In this document: in pieces, positions 12,222 to 23,079 of the stretch
How the letters are laid out: each line of letters opens with the position of its first letter
Position numbering within the stretch: position 1 is the first letter of the stretch
Origin: Lunularia cruciata
Taxonomy: Eukaryota > Streptophyta > Marchantiopsida > Lunulariales > Lunulariaceae
NCBI GenBank assembly: GCA_948567375.1
Contig: OX419758.1
Coordinates: forward strand, 17,241,001-17,305,000
Direction: 5' to 3'
Length of the DNA: 64,000 bases
Notes under the pieces: model-generated
Database searches by the model: none
What the model was told of the DNA's origin: nothing
What the model saw: the letters and a program-made list of their open reading frames with translations, nothing else
Position numbers and translations under genes: made by a program

Positions 12222-12530
12222 CTATTGGTGCCAATCCACCACAACTTGGGCACTATATAACCTAGGTCTTTTGATCAATAGTGGGTAGCCAGTTTTGGTC
12301 ATTGTCCTCAACACAAAGTAATATAATTTGAAGGACGCCCCTCCAATGATCATTGTTAAGTTTGACAACATACCCAAAGGTCTCTTGGTTTGATTTGCAA
12401 ACTTCAAAATTTGGAGTGTTGGCTCAAATGTATGGTACCCCAATCGATTTGCAGTATCTTTAGTCATGACAATGAGACCGGACCCGGAATCAACGAGTAT
12501 TGATGTTATCATGCACCTTGCAATCTCCAC
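12222..12530 (-). pseudogene. gypsy aspartic protease remnant (within long X element)
   Basis: A 102-codon frame contains ITSILVDSGSGLIVMT, a good retropepsin active-site block with the DSG triad intact, followed by LGYHTFEPT, a FANQTKRPLG turn and a conserved pattern of hydrophobic strands. It lies between gag and RT on the minus strand as expected. The flanking frame 12218-12012 is acidic linker sequence of no recognised family. Upstream, 13069-12797 is a basic and acidic stretch with coiled-coil character that probably belongs to the gag-protease junction. Confidence 0.75.
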
Positions 12531-12796
12531 ATCAACTCTGGGAGATAAAGATCCTCATGCTCAATACAATTAATGGCTGACATGTCTTTTTTGGACATTG
12601 CTCATACTTTTTTGAGGGCCAAACTTAGTTGTTTCTTGTACAACTTATTGTCTTCCCACAATTGCTTGAATGTGATGTTTGCACTTGTGGATGCCAAATC
12701 TGCCACAATATCATATTGTGGTACTCCTTCCAACTTTACTTTCTTCACCTTTGTCTTTGTTTTTGAAGACTCACCTTGTTTGAGTTGGACTTCAAG

Positions 12797-14146
12797 TCAT
12801 TTCAAGATTGTGATCGGAGTATTGGTGGTCTTGACCCAAGGTTCTTTGCATTTGCCCACCTTGGCTTGTATCAGGTCCTTTACTTTGGATCTGATGTCCA
12901 TTGGAAAAAATGGAGGCTTTGTCTTTGTATCCTCCTCTAAACTCATCTCTTGAGTCCTTTGTACTGCTTCTTGGATTTCTTTTTGTAAAGCTTTAGCTTT
13001 GGCTTTGCAAGAATTTTCTCCTCCTTTGCAAAAAGAATTGCTTGTGGGCGTAGCCTCTTTGCCTTTCATGAAGACGAGGAAGTAGTACTTAGTTCCTCAA
13101 GGTCATGCTTCTTCTTGCCGGTGCGTGTTTCGACTTTCAAAACTTTGAGGTCTGGCTATTCTCCTTCCGGAGCCAGACTCCCTTGTTGAGGTCTCTCTTC
13201 CTCAAGTGTCATACAATTTATAGTGGTGTCTCCTTTTGTCTGAAGCGCTGCACGCTCAGCTGGGGTCTAGACATATTTTACAAGTGTCTTTGAGTTGGAT
13301 GGATGAGGATACAGGTTGCCCATATGACTTGATCCTTTACATTTCTCACATAGGAGGACATACCAAATTTGCCATCTTGGCTCCGGACAGTTTGGAGACC
13401 AATGTCCCATCGAGCCACAATTGTAACATGCCCCTTGTGCAACATTTTGGGGGCAATTTTGGCTACCTATTGGTGGTCTTTGTGGAGGAGCATTTGAGTT
13501 ATACTCCCTTGGTCCATACCTCGGATCGTGGTATGATGTACTTGCCTGAGGCTGTACTTCTTGAGTTTGGTACATCACCTCTTCTTCCTCCTCTTGGTTC
13601 CATCCTTGAACCCAATCAATATGTTGCACTGGAAATGCATTATGAGTATTGCATTCCATTTTTGCATGGCCTGACTTTCCACATATAGTGCATCATACAT
13701 TGGATCTGCAGAATGAAGGAGAATTTCTTTGGTCCTTTGCCCCAATCATCTGGACATTAAAATCTGCAAACTCTTTATAAGAGTATTCAACTTATTATTT
13801 GCACTATATTCACTCTTTGCTATGGTTGTCAATAGTTTCTTTCCTTGGCGTCTTTGTTTTCATCTTGGCTTTGAATCTTCTTTGGATTCCAAAGAAGAAC
13901 TTGAAGATGTTGAAGGTTCCTCCTAAGAAGGGGATGTACTGCAAGAAGCTCTTTTTCTAGGCTTCTTGCCTTTCTTCACTTGATTCCTTTGGTTACTGGA
14001 CAAATGATAGTGAGCCCCCTCATATTGAGCAACATGTTTGAGGACTTTGTCTAGGGAAATTACATTCCTCTCCCTAGCAAAGATACAAATCTCTGGTGAT
14101 AGTACTCCAAGGAACAAGGTAATGGCTTGGGCATTGGAGTAACCCA
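12797..14146 (-). pseudogene. gypsy gag remnant with zinc knuckles (within long X element)
   Basis: On the minus strand 14146-13923 gives the end of the capsid region (LFLGVLSPEICIFARERNV). Near 13690 there is a first C-x2-C-x4-H-x4-C knuckle (CTICGKSGHAKMEC). Frame 13659-13267 has a second knuckle (CYNCGSMGHWSPNC) and a third degenerate one (LCEKCKGSSHMG). A glutamine/proline-rich linker lies between them. Several knuckles in gag is a trait of some non-chromodomain gypsy lineages. The N-terminal capsid half is missing: the frame stops exactly where the inverted X piece begins at 14147. Confidence 0.75.
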
Positions 14147-15194
14147 TGTGGTACCCACATTTTTTGTTTTTTGAGTTTCTATACAGTTTTGAAGAAGAAG
14201 TGTATAGACAAAGTTATATTGACCCATTGAACGGCATTGGAAAAAGAAGAAGGTGACTTTGGCTTGAAATCCAAAGTAACGTCTCCAAGTCAGAAGCAAA
14301 GTACTTGGATCAAAACTTGCCAAGAGAAACCCAAAGTAAGGGGGCTTTGTTTAGGGATGATCAACCCAATGCAAAGACATCATAACAACTTCCCTTTGGA
14401 AGGGAAAATCAAGAAAGTATAGGCAAAGAAATGGCAGACAAGGCGCAAACCACTAACCTGGATAATGCTAGGAGGAAGTCATGCAGAAAGGGTGTATTTC
14501 AATAACAAGCAATGGAGGAATGGCTGATCAACAAGGAACTATAAAATTGGGACTTCATCAAGGGGATTTTGAAATGTCCCTCAAGTATCCTAAGCCACTG
14601 AGTAGTTGACCCAAAGGAGTGCCTGTAGAGAAGCTAGTCAAGTGTTTGATGTTTAACAAGTCTGAAGGAGTTAGGATCTCAAGACCAAAAGACGGTAGAA
14701 TTATTTTTCAATTACCAAGTACCAGAGATTGCACAATGCCAAAGAAGGATGAGAAGAAGAGCCCTTTTCTTGTAGTAGGAAATCTAGTGATTCAAAGATT
14801 AAATATGATAGCTTGGATTGAGGTCCTAAGTAGACTCTGGATCATTTTTCTGGCATGGAATTGGAATTTGAGTTTTCCAAGGTTCATGGCCAAAGTAGCA
14901 TTGAGTGTGTGTGAGGAGGGACCTAAAAATGAAGGAAAGAGAGGCAAACTGGCTCAATGGACAAAGTCAGATTGGAGGTTGGTGTTGGGAAGAGAAGCTG
15001 ATGAGGAAATTGAGGCAACATTTCTTGGGAAGGAGAGTTTGCGGATGAGATGGATGAGATCCAAAATTCCTTTACAGTGCCAATGGAAGCAAAGGGGAGG
15101 TAGAATTTCAGCAACAAGGAGGAGATGATGCAAATAAAGAAGAACAGGAGTTCCATGCGGTGATTGATCAAATGGAAGGTGGAGGAAACCTGTG
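14147..15194 (+). repeat. inverted 5' piece of element X
   Basis: Starts precisely with TGTGGTACCCACAT, the 5' terminus of X read in the other direction (compare the reverse complement at 43468 and 18519). It continues with the same leader (AACTTCCCTTTGG region near 14390, matching 18275 inverted) and the same N-terminal protein block as the other copies. It points opposite to the X part that follows, so 14147-15060 and about 17650-18519 form a large inverted repeat with a spacer of roughly 2.6 kb. It ends where X 3'-region sequence in the other orientation begins, near 15195. Confidence 0.75.
14619..15128 (+). pseudogene. N-terminal part of the X-encoded protein
   Basis: A 169-codon open frame with no recognised domain. 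Its middle matches the two minus-strand copies of X: NLVIQRLNMIAWIEVLSRLW, FLAWNWNLSFPRFM, then EGKRGKLAQWTKSDWRLVLG and FLGKE. Copy 39674-43468 has the same order (FIVRNHAIRRLDVIA, WTESDWRLVLKREAG, FLGKGEV). After FLGKE the conserved sequence moves to another frame, so this copy is broken there. The protein is mostly polar with charged N-terminus. The function is unknown, and I do not assign it to any family. Confidence 0.6.
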
Positions 15195-18100
15195 GAATAT
15201 GAATATTTTACTGCAACATTTTACTGCAAAGGCCTCCTTTAAATAGGCAAATCACTTCAGAAATTATCTAACTTCCTAAACCAATTCCTAACAACTTTAC
15301 CCACTTGCAAATCCAAAATGACAATGCACCTCATTGCATATACCTCTTCCTATCTCAAAATAGGTCCTAATATGATCCAATGTCTACTTCTACTTCAAAG
15401 TTCAAACCCAAAGAAAATCCCTTCACCTCATGTACTTTGGGTTCTACTACTTCCAATTCTTCTACCAATTCTAACATGTCTTCACTCTAAACTGCAATTA
15501 AAGGTATGGGTAACCTATCTACATCCTTATCTTGCAACCCACTCTTCTCTAAAGTCTTAAGTGACAAATCCAAAGACATATGCACTCTTACCTCTCTTAC
15601 TTTGGGTCTGATATATACAATATTCCAAAGATAATCTAACTCCAGTTTTAACCAAACCCAACTTGAAAGAAATGTTGTTCTCTACATCTAACATCTTTCT
15701 ATCTATCTGAGTTGTAAGACTGATTAACAAAGCATTTAAATCCTTGTCCTTTGCATTCGTACTCCATCTCTTGCACAAGCAATGTAACTCATGTAACCTG
15801 AATTTCTCCATTCTTACATTGGCTTCAGTGGTTAACCTCACCTTCATCTCTATGATTGCTTCTTCAACAGATTTTGTTGACTACTTCTGTCTCTCTTTCT
15901 CCATCACAACTCTACTTATTCTCAATTCCTCTTCATGCTCTACTGTGTGATCCTCCAACTCCTTCACATACTGATCAATCTTTGCCTCTAATGTCTTTAC
16001 AAGATCTCTCAACCTCCCTTCCTCTTGATGACGCTTGGTTAATTCTCATTGCCAGGCTGATGTCTTCTCTTCTACTTTCTGTCGGAATGCATCGAGCGCC
16101 TCCTCCTTAGCTTCAACCAATTCCCTTCTATTGTCTTGCTCCAACTTTACTTTGGCTTGTAACTTTTCTACCCAAAGTCTCTCCTGCGTGACTTCCTTCA
16201 CTCTTACTACTAACTCTCTGCCTTACTTTTCAAACTTCTCTTGCAGATTTTCATTTATCTTCTTCTTCAATGATGCATCTACTAGAAATACTTCTCTTTC
16301 TTCCTCTCCCCTAGTCATACTCTCTTTTAACTTCAGATTCTAATCTCTCCAACACCTGCAATACATTTTGCACATCGTGATGTCTGCTTTGCATCTCCTT
16401 CTTCTTCTTCTTCTCCATTTGCAACAACAACAGACATACAACATCTCAAAAGTATTCTACTCCTTCACACCTTTCTTTCTCTTCTACCTTTTCCTTAGGG
16501 ATTTCATCAATTTTGCTCTTCCCTTCTGAATCCGATTCTTTACCACAAAGTTGAGATCTTCATATTGTCAATGATGCATCATCCTCTAAACTTTCATTGT
16601 CATCCAAATTGATGATGTGATGTGCTGCCTTTGAGCTTTCTCCTTCTTGCCTGTCTTGCCTTGGCTTGGCCACCAATCCTTCTTCTCCTTTGATCACTAA
16701 CTCTGCCACAGTCCTCTTGCCTTCCTCTAGCTGCTCAATTTCTTCCTTCCTCTAAACTTTCATTGTCATCCAAATTGATGATGTGATGTGCTGCCTTCGA
16801 GCTTTCTCCTTCTTGCATGTCTTGCCTTGGCTCGGCCACCAATCCTTCTTCTCCTTTGATCACTAACTCCGCCATAGTCCTCTCGCCTTCCTCTACATGC
16901 TCAATTTCTTCCTGCAGCAAAATCACCTTCTCTTGATTTTTCTGCACCTTGGCTTCAGCCTCACTCTCCTTGCTGGATTCTTCACTTCACAAGGTTACTT
17001 CTACTTCTTCCTCCTTTGACCCCTCCGATGTAGACTATGCCTCTCCTTTTGATTTGACCTCCTCTTCTGTTGCATTATTTTGGATTTTCTTTCCTTCCCT
17101 CTACCCATTCCTTCTTAACTTACGAGGCTGCACTCGTGAGCTCTCCACCTCAGATTGACTTCTTTTCTTCTTTCTTGGCAGGGAAACATACATCTTTCTG
17201 TTCTATCTGGTTCTTGCATAGTGGTCATCATTGCTTCTCAATTGCCAAATATATCATCACTCCTTGTCATTGGCTTCTTGACACAAATTGAGATGAAAGT
17301 GAGATACAACTTTCTTTTTCTCATCGCCACTCAGCAGTTCAACCCAAGGTAAAAATGCACTGCAAAAGGAACAAAATAATGTGGTGGTGTCAAACTCCTC
17401 CAATTCAACACCATCTGTTGCATCCGCTGATAAAAACACTTTGCCTAGTTGATTGGCTCTCCTGGAAACATTTTATGAAAGAACACTGCCTGCTGCTTTG
17501 TAATGTAGGTGGTGCACTCGGATATAACAATGCCATCATCACACTTATGATACTTCTTTGCCATGAGTCCCAATAGGTCTCCACCTTGTACCCATTCTTT
17601 GCATGCTTCAAGGTGAACACATTTCTGATTTCTTGGGTTTCTTCTACAACTTCTCCTTTCTCCAAGAATGTAGCCCCATGTTCTTCCCCACTCTCTCTTC
17701 CTAAAACCAATCTCCAATCCGACTCTGTCCATTGAATTGGATTGCCTCTCTTCCCTACTGTTGCCGGCCCATCTACGCACTTATTGGCCTTGATCTCTAC
17801 CATGAAATTGGGAAAGCTCAAGTTCTAGTTCCATGCAAGGAAACTAATATGAAGTATACTGAGAACTTTGATGCTGGCCATAACGTCTAACCGCCTAATC
17901 ATTGGGTTCCTCACTACCAATGTAGGGCACTTCTTGATTCCTTTGTGCTATGCTTCTGAAAGACAATTCTCCCGTCCCCTTGGCGTGCAATTCTAAATCC
18001 CTTTGGATTCACCAAAACTTCACTCACTACCACTCCTCTCCCCTAGTCTCCCTCATGATGACTTTGCAAAGGCAAAGGAAATTCACTTGTCATTTGTCTC

Positions 18101-18519
18101 CTTCTTGATTCAAAACTTGACTTTATAGTCCGACATTTCTCAATCATTCTTTGAATGCTTGTCTACCAAGAAATCACACCTTCTACATGCAGTTCTCTTA
18201 TCACTATCAATTTCTCCCACTCATGCCTTAGTTGTTTTGTGTGCGGTACAATCTTGAATTTCCAACCCCAAAGGAAATCTGTTACACTATCTTTGCATTG
18301 GGTTGATCATCCCAAGGTGTAGTATCCTTACTTTGGGTTGAACTCTGACAGATCCAATCTGAGTACTAACAATTAATGACGTGAGGTAACTTACATTGGG
18401 TTGATACAAAAACATGAATCATCTTCTTTTGTCCATTCTTTGCACTCAATTCCCCTGCAACTGTACACTTCTTTGAAAAAACACTTAAACCAACTCAAAA
18501 CAAAAATATGGGTACCTTA
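15195..18519 (-). mobile_element. element X body (right part of long copy)
   Basis: Carries, on the minus strand from right to left, the X 5' terminus (TAAGGTACCCATA), a leader of about 700 bp, and broken pieces of the X reading frame. These are 17821-17405 (EGNPIQWTESDWRLVLGR-like block, NGYKVETYWDSWQRS), 17439-17257, 16947-16735 (glutamate-rich, LQEEIEHVEEGE) and 15847-15557 (KDKDLNALLISLTTQIDRK). The 3' terminal 670 bp of X are missing at 15195. The frames shift several times, partly because of the 166-bp tandem duplication at 16583-16914. Confidence 0.7.
16583..16914. repeat. 166-bp tandem duplication inside X
   Basis: The phrase 'cctctaaactttcattgtcatcc' begins at 16583 and again at 16749, and about 166 bp are repeated with few changes. 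As 166 is not a multiple of three, the duplication breaks the coiled-coil frame of this X copy. The corresponding part of the copy at 39674-43468 is not duplicated as far as I can see. It probably arose by slippage or unequal exchange after insertion. Confidence 0.85.
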
Positions 18520-18524
18520 ACTAG

Positions 18525-19292
18525 AAACTTTGAATGGAACACAAGCACAAAGAAGTATTCCAAAAGCTGAAATATATGTTGAAACCCATTCTTCAACCAT
18601 ATGATCCTCAACTACCTTGTGTGGTTGATTTTGATGCTTATAATTTTGCCATTGGAGCTATGTTGCAAGAGGAGTTTCTAGATAGGTTATATCCTATTGC
18701 CTTTGTGTCTTGTCAGCTAATCTCCACAAAAAGAAATTATACTGCTCAATATCCAGAACAACTAGCAATGGTATATACCACCAAGGTATGGAGGCATTAT
18801 CTCTTGGAGAAACAAGTGATCATGCAAATCAATCACAAACCCTTATTGTAGACATTACATTTGGAGCACATGAAGAGTGAATATCATCAATTGGAGGAAG
18901 AACTATAGTTTTTTGACCTCAAACTTGAGTACAAACACATTGGGTTTCATGTCATTCCCAATGCCCTATCATGATGACTTGATATAAAGTCTCTTTTTCT
19001 CATCACAACGGCAATTATGATAGTGTTAATCAACTCAAAAGCCCAAATTGAGTTTAAGACCACTTTACAACAAGACCCCTTCTTTCAAATGGTACAAGGT
19101 CATCTTGCAACACACAACAAGGAATAAAACACCTTCTCCTTCAAGGAAGGACTTCTATTCTATGAGAACCATATTAATGTTTTAGCCAAGGGTGATCTAC
19201 GACTTGTGCACTTTCAAGAAGCCCATGACTTACCATCAATTGGTCACATGGATGTGGATAAGACCTTGGGTACCCTACAACGCCAAGATGGT
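18525..19292 (+). pseudogene. gypsy A1 RNase H and zinc-binding start (continuation)
   Basis: Resumes family A after element X. The frame 18534-18851 gives the RNase H domain: ILQPYDPQLPCVVDFDAYNF (first Asp), AIGAMLQEEF, PIAFVSCQLISTKRNYTAQ, then RHYLLEKQVIMQINHKPLL. It continues with decayed HLEHMKS and later GHMDVDKTLGTLQRQDG, the start of the H2C2 zinc-binding part of integrase. Homology stops at 19292, where an A-family LTR begins. The rest of the A1 integrase is absent. Confidence 0.8.
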
Positions 19293-19780
19293 TGTAACAA
19301 TATGGAGTTTACCAATGAAATATTTTTGAGTAAAGAGGTAGCAAATAGACCAAATTAGCCGAGAATATTCTAGAAGCATCTATGAAGCTACTTGGTACCT
19401 TCCAAGTATTGAGTAATGTGCATACCAAATGGTGATTTCTAGAAAGAAGTTTTTTTTTGGGAAGCTTCTTGGCTAGCTTAGCTTGCATGCCAAGTAGGTG
19501 GTTTCTAGAAGAAGTTTCTTGGGAAGCTTCCCACTAGTTTAGTTTGCATGCCAAGTAGGTGGCTTTCAGAAGGAAGCTTCTTGGTTACCTTGACTTGCAC
19601 TCTAAGAAAGCGGCTTTGGAGAAACTTCTTGAGAAGCTTCTCAAGAGCCTTGTTTATTTCCCTATAGATACCAAATACCAAGCTCATGCTAGGCATTTGG
19701 AGTTTCCCTCATTCAAGGGTCCCAATGTGAGCTTTCATTTTGATATATCATTCTCATATTTCTTGCCTTGGTCTTTTACA
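19293..19780 (+). repeat. LTR of gypsy family A (5' LTR of copy A3)
   Basis: A 488-bp copy with intact TGTAACA...TTTTACA ends. A primer-binding-like TGGTATTAAAGC follows at 19782-19793, so it serves as 5' LTR of A3. It directly follows the truncated A1 pol, so it may alternatively be a shared middle LTR of an LTR-internal-LTR-internal-LTR array made by recombination. No convincing 5-bp target duplication joins its left flank (atggt) with the right flank of the LTR at 24997 (catat). Confidence 0.85.
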
Positions 19781-19781
19781 T

Positions 19782-19793
19782 TGGTATTAAAGC
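19782..19793 (+). other. primer-binding site of copy A3
   Basis: TGGTATTAAAGC is two changes away from the initiator-Met tRNA complement TGGTATCAGAGC. It sits one base after the LTR terminus. Confidence 0.75.
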
Positions 19794-20159
19794 AAAAACG
19801 GGATGGGTTGAATCTATGGACTACCAAATGCATTTCTACAAAACCATTGGGATTTTTGTATCCATGTACTATCCAAGCATCATTTCACACAATTCATCAT
19901 CTCACACTTTAGGTAAAATTTTACAAATATGATCATTTTGTCCAATGAACCCTTGGTACTTCTGATTCTAACTTATGGAGAATGAGGGACATGTTGTATC
20001 TATGTGTTAACTCAAATAAATTGTAGATACTTTGATAGAGTAGTAGCCATGGCAGTAATGCTTGAGGTCATCATTGCCATCCATCAACAAATTGAGCACC
20101 TTACTTGATTATTGGGAAGATTGAGATCATCAATGACAAGAGCACGAAGAGAGCTTCAT

Positions 20160-20870
20160 TTCAAGAAGGAGAAGAGCAAATTCAATTTCCAAAGCCCAAG
20201 GTATTTGAAACCAACAACCTCCCGGGCATAATGGAGAATTTTGTGTTTGATTGTAAATGATATTTTGAAGCTACAAATCTTTAAGGTGAATAAAGATAGA
20301 TTCTCTTGGCTTCAAGCCAATTGGCTGGAGTGAGCTAAACTGCAACTTGTTGCACCAACCTTGACATGGGAAGAATTCAAGAATGTAATAATTAGGTAAT
20401 TCCAAGCTATAAATGCCACATGAGCCGCATGAGATAGGTTGGCAAAATTGAAGCAGATTGGTTATGTATGAAGCTACATCACTCAATTCCAGAATATCAC
20501 AATGCAAATTCCAAATATATTAGAAAGTGAAGCTCAAGATCAATTTGTGAGGGGCTTGAAGTCATGCACCAAATTGGAAGTGACCATGTGTGAGCCCAAA
20601 CACTTAGAGGAAACCATGTAGTGGGCTAAGTGCTTTGATTCCTTGGTTGCAACAACTTGGTCTTGACCTCGACCTTCATAGAACCTGGCCATTCATTACA
20701 CACAAGTGGAGGAGCCAACATTAATGGAGATTGATGCCATCCAATGGAAACCACGTTGCCCTATAGAAAAAGAAAGATTGCAACAAAATGGTAGTTTCTT
20801 TTATTTTCAATAAATTGAACATTATATTGCTAAATGTCCAATCAAGAATGGACAACCTCAATAAATCATC
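20160..20870 (+). pseudogene. gypsy A3 gag remnant
   Basis: Capsid blocks can be read across frames: IQFPKPKVFETNN, then SWLQANWLEW, WEEFKNVIIR, and later DQFVRGLKSCTKLEVTM and EPKHLEETM. The last two are the conserved C-terminal helices of retrotransposon gag. Near 20800-20850 a knuckle remnant reads FYFQ.IEHYIAKCP, where the usual first Cys residues have been lost. The minus-strand frames 20271-20507 and 20721-20984 are shadows. A protease follows about 80 bp downstream. Confidence 0.7.
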
Positions 20871-20946
20871 CAAATAGAGTTTGTGGATATGATGATCAAG
20901 GAAATAAGGAATCCCAATAGGGGAACCTGAGCCACCTATTAGAAAC

Positions 20947-21336
20947 TTGATTAGTTCTAATGGTATTAAAGGCTCAACCCACACAAGTTTGTTTCATTTG
21001 CAAGGTATGATATCTTATCATGGTTGTAAGATTTTGGTAGATTTTGGAAATTTAAAGAATTCCATGTCCATACAATTAGCAAAGGAATTAAGTATTTCTA
21101 TCAAGAAAATAATTAGTAATAGATTGATGATGGTACATGGTAGAAAAGATTTTGCATTCCATATCTTGCATCCTAGTATATTAAAGATTGGGAAGGAGTA
21201 TCTGGAATGTATGAGGTTTGTAGTGGCACCTCTACATTATGCTATCATTCTAGGTTTGCCTTTGATTGAATATCATAAGGTTCAATTTGATTGGACCCAA
21301 CAACAATTTCAAGTACAACATCATGGTATGAATTAA
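20947..21336 (+). pseudogene. gypsy A3 protease remnant
   Basis: An open frame of 129 codons homologous to A1 6630-6935. The active site reads ILVDFGNLKNSMS, again with Phe at the Ser/Thr position of D-S/T-G. Because both copies share this, it may predate them rather than being a private mutation. The C-terminal AIILGLPLIEYHKVQFDWTQ block is typical of plant gypsy proteases and leads to the linker before RT. Confidence 0.8.
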
Positions 21337-21511
21337 CAATTAGATTTTTTGGTACCTCTGAGTAAAACCCTTAAGAATAGTCAATCCTAAGAAGTTTATC
21401 AACAAAGTAGCCATATAGTAAGCTTTGGAGGAAGATAAACATATTTTTGCAATATGGATCAAGCCAATTGCGCATGGAGAATTTGATGAGAGCTAGAAAC
21501 CTCATCAAGCA

Positions 21512-22500
21512 ATGGTTGATCAAATAATTCAAGAGTTTGTAGATGATCTACCAAAGGGATTACCCTCCAATTGTGGTATGCTCTTCAAGATTGAGTTATT
21601 GCCAGGAAATACTCTTGTGAATAGATCAATCTATTGGCACTCACCAAAGGAGTTGGATGAGCTTCAAACAACATTGACAGAGTTGTTGGAGAAGGATTTC
21701 ACAAGATATAGTACATCTCCTTGGGAGCACTGGTACTATTTGTCCCAAAGAAGGATGGAGGACTCCACTTTTGTATTGATTACCATGGCCTCAATAAACA
21801 AACAATGAAGAACATATATCTCTTGCCTTGAATTGATAACTTGCTAGACCAATTGAGTAGAGCACAATAATTCTCCAAGTTGAATCTCCAAAGCAACTAT
21901 TGGTAAATTCCCATTGACAAAGAAGATGTGCAAAAGATTACCTTTTGCACAAGGCATGGATATTTTGAATGGAGAGTTCTATCTTTTGGGCTCACTAATG
22001 CTCCAATAGTCTTTATGGATCAGATGTATTGGGTGTTGGATGGGCTATTGGATTGGTATGTGTTGGTGTTCTTGGATAATGTTTTAATTTATAGCAAGAT
22101 GGAGGTAGAATATGCAAATCATGTATGAAAAGTCTTAAGACTACTAGGTCAATAGAAGTTCTACTACAAGAAGTCAAAGTGTTCCTTTTGGCAAAAGGAA
22201 GTTACCTTCTTGGATCATAAGATCTCACTAGAGGAGACCAAGATCAAAGAGGAGAAAATCAAGTTCATTTTTGAACGGTCTATTCTAAAGGATATCATAG
22301 AAGTTTGAGCATTTAATGGGATGGTAAGGAAGTTACCTTCTTGGGTCATAAGATCTCATTAGAGGAGATCAAGATCAAAGAGGAGAAAATCAAGGTCATT
22401 ATGGAATGGCTTACTCTGAAGGATGTCATAGAAGTGCGGGAATTCAATAGATTGGTAAGTTTTTATCAACAATTCATCCACTACTATGCTCATGTGGCCA
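21512..22500 (+). pseudogene. gypsy A3 reverse transcriptase remnant
   Basis: Frame 21512-21808 gives the N-terminal fingers ([43 protein letters not shown]). Frame 21928-22128 gives FCTRHGYFEWRVLSFGLTNA and then YVLVFLDNVLIYSK, the catalytic box in which the second Asp is Asn. The region after it (LDHKISLEE, KIKFI.ERS) is doubled by a 131-bp tandem duplication (22196-22457). Stops are present near 21830 and 21905. Confidence 0.85.
22196..22457 (+). repeat. 131-bp tandem duplication in A3 RT
   Basis: The phrase 'aggaagttaccttcttgg' starts at 22196 and at 22327, and the following roughly 130 bp repeat with about ten percent changes. The duplicated piece encodes the LGHKIS...EEKIK...EF end of the palm/thumb. 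The length is not a multiple of three, so it adds a frameshift. The corresponding A1 and A2 sequences are single, so the event is specific to A3. Confidence 0.85.
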
Positions 22501-23000
22501 CACATTGACCGACCTCTTGGGGAAGAACGTAAGCTTTCAATAGACCACCAAGCATGAAGAACTATTCCAAAAGTTGAAACATATGGTGCCTTCAAGACCC
22601 ATTCTTCAACCATATGATCTTCAACTACCTTGTGTGGTTGACTTCAATGCTTCTAACTTTGCCATTGGAGCTATGTTGCAATAGGAATTTTCAAATGGGT
22701 TATATCTCATTGCCTTTGTGTCCTGCCAACTAAATACCATATAAAGGAATTACTTTGCTTGAGATCAAGAAAAACTCACAATGGTATATGCCATAAGGTA
22801 TGGAGACATTATCTCTTTAGGGAAACAAGTGATCATGCAAACCAATCACAAACCAATTACAAAACCTTCTTGCAAACATTACATCTGGAGCACATGAAGA
22901 ATTGACATCATTGATGGGAAGAACAACTATAGTTTTTGACATCAAACTTGAGTACAAACATGGTAGGTTCTATGCCATCCTTGATACCTTATCACAATAA
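22500..23000 (+). pseudogene. gypsy A3 RNase H remnant
   Basis: Homologous to A1 18525-18990. Readable blocks are QTTKHEELFQKLKHM, ILQPYDLQLPCVVDF (first Asp), ASNFAIGAML, IAFVSCQLNTI and later IMQTNHKP. Stops occur after AMLQ and several small deletions are visible. No full-length frame survives. The minus-strand frame 22359-22613 is its shadow. Confidence 0.75.
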
Positions 23001-23079
23001 CCTTATTTAAAGACTCTTCCTCTCATCACAGTGGCAATTACAATAATGTCAATTGACTAAGAATTCCAAATCAAGTTTA

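Larger units (their letters stand above)
8055..18524 (-). mobile_element. element X, long chimeric copy inserted in gypsy A1
   Basis: Family A sequence stops at 8059 and resumes after 18519. The insert begins TGTCACAATCC and ends GGGTACCTTA (first strand). These termini match those of the compact copy at 39674-43468 (TGTGACAACTC...GGGTACCACA). Flanking pentamers ACTAT (8055-8059) and ACTAG (18520-18524) look like a target duplication with one change. Read on the minus strand, the insert holds an X 5' end with coiled-coil frame (18519 to 15195), an inverted X 5' piece (14147-15194), a gypsy gag-pol (14146 to 9130) and an X 3' end (9129 to 8060). I infer an LTR retrotransposon with very long LTRs, later rearranged; independent nesting is the alternative. 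Confidence 0.6.
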
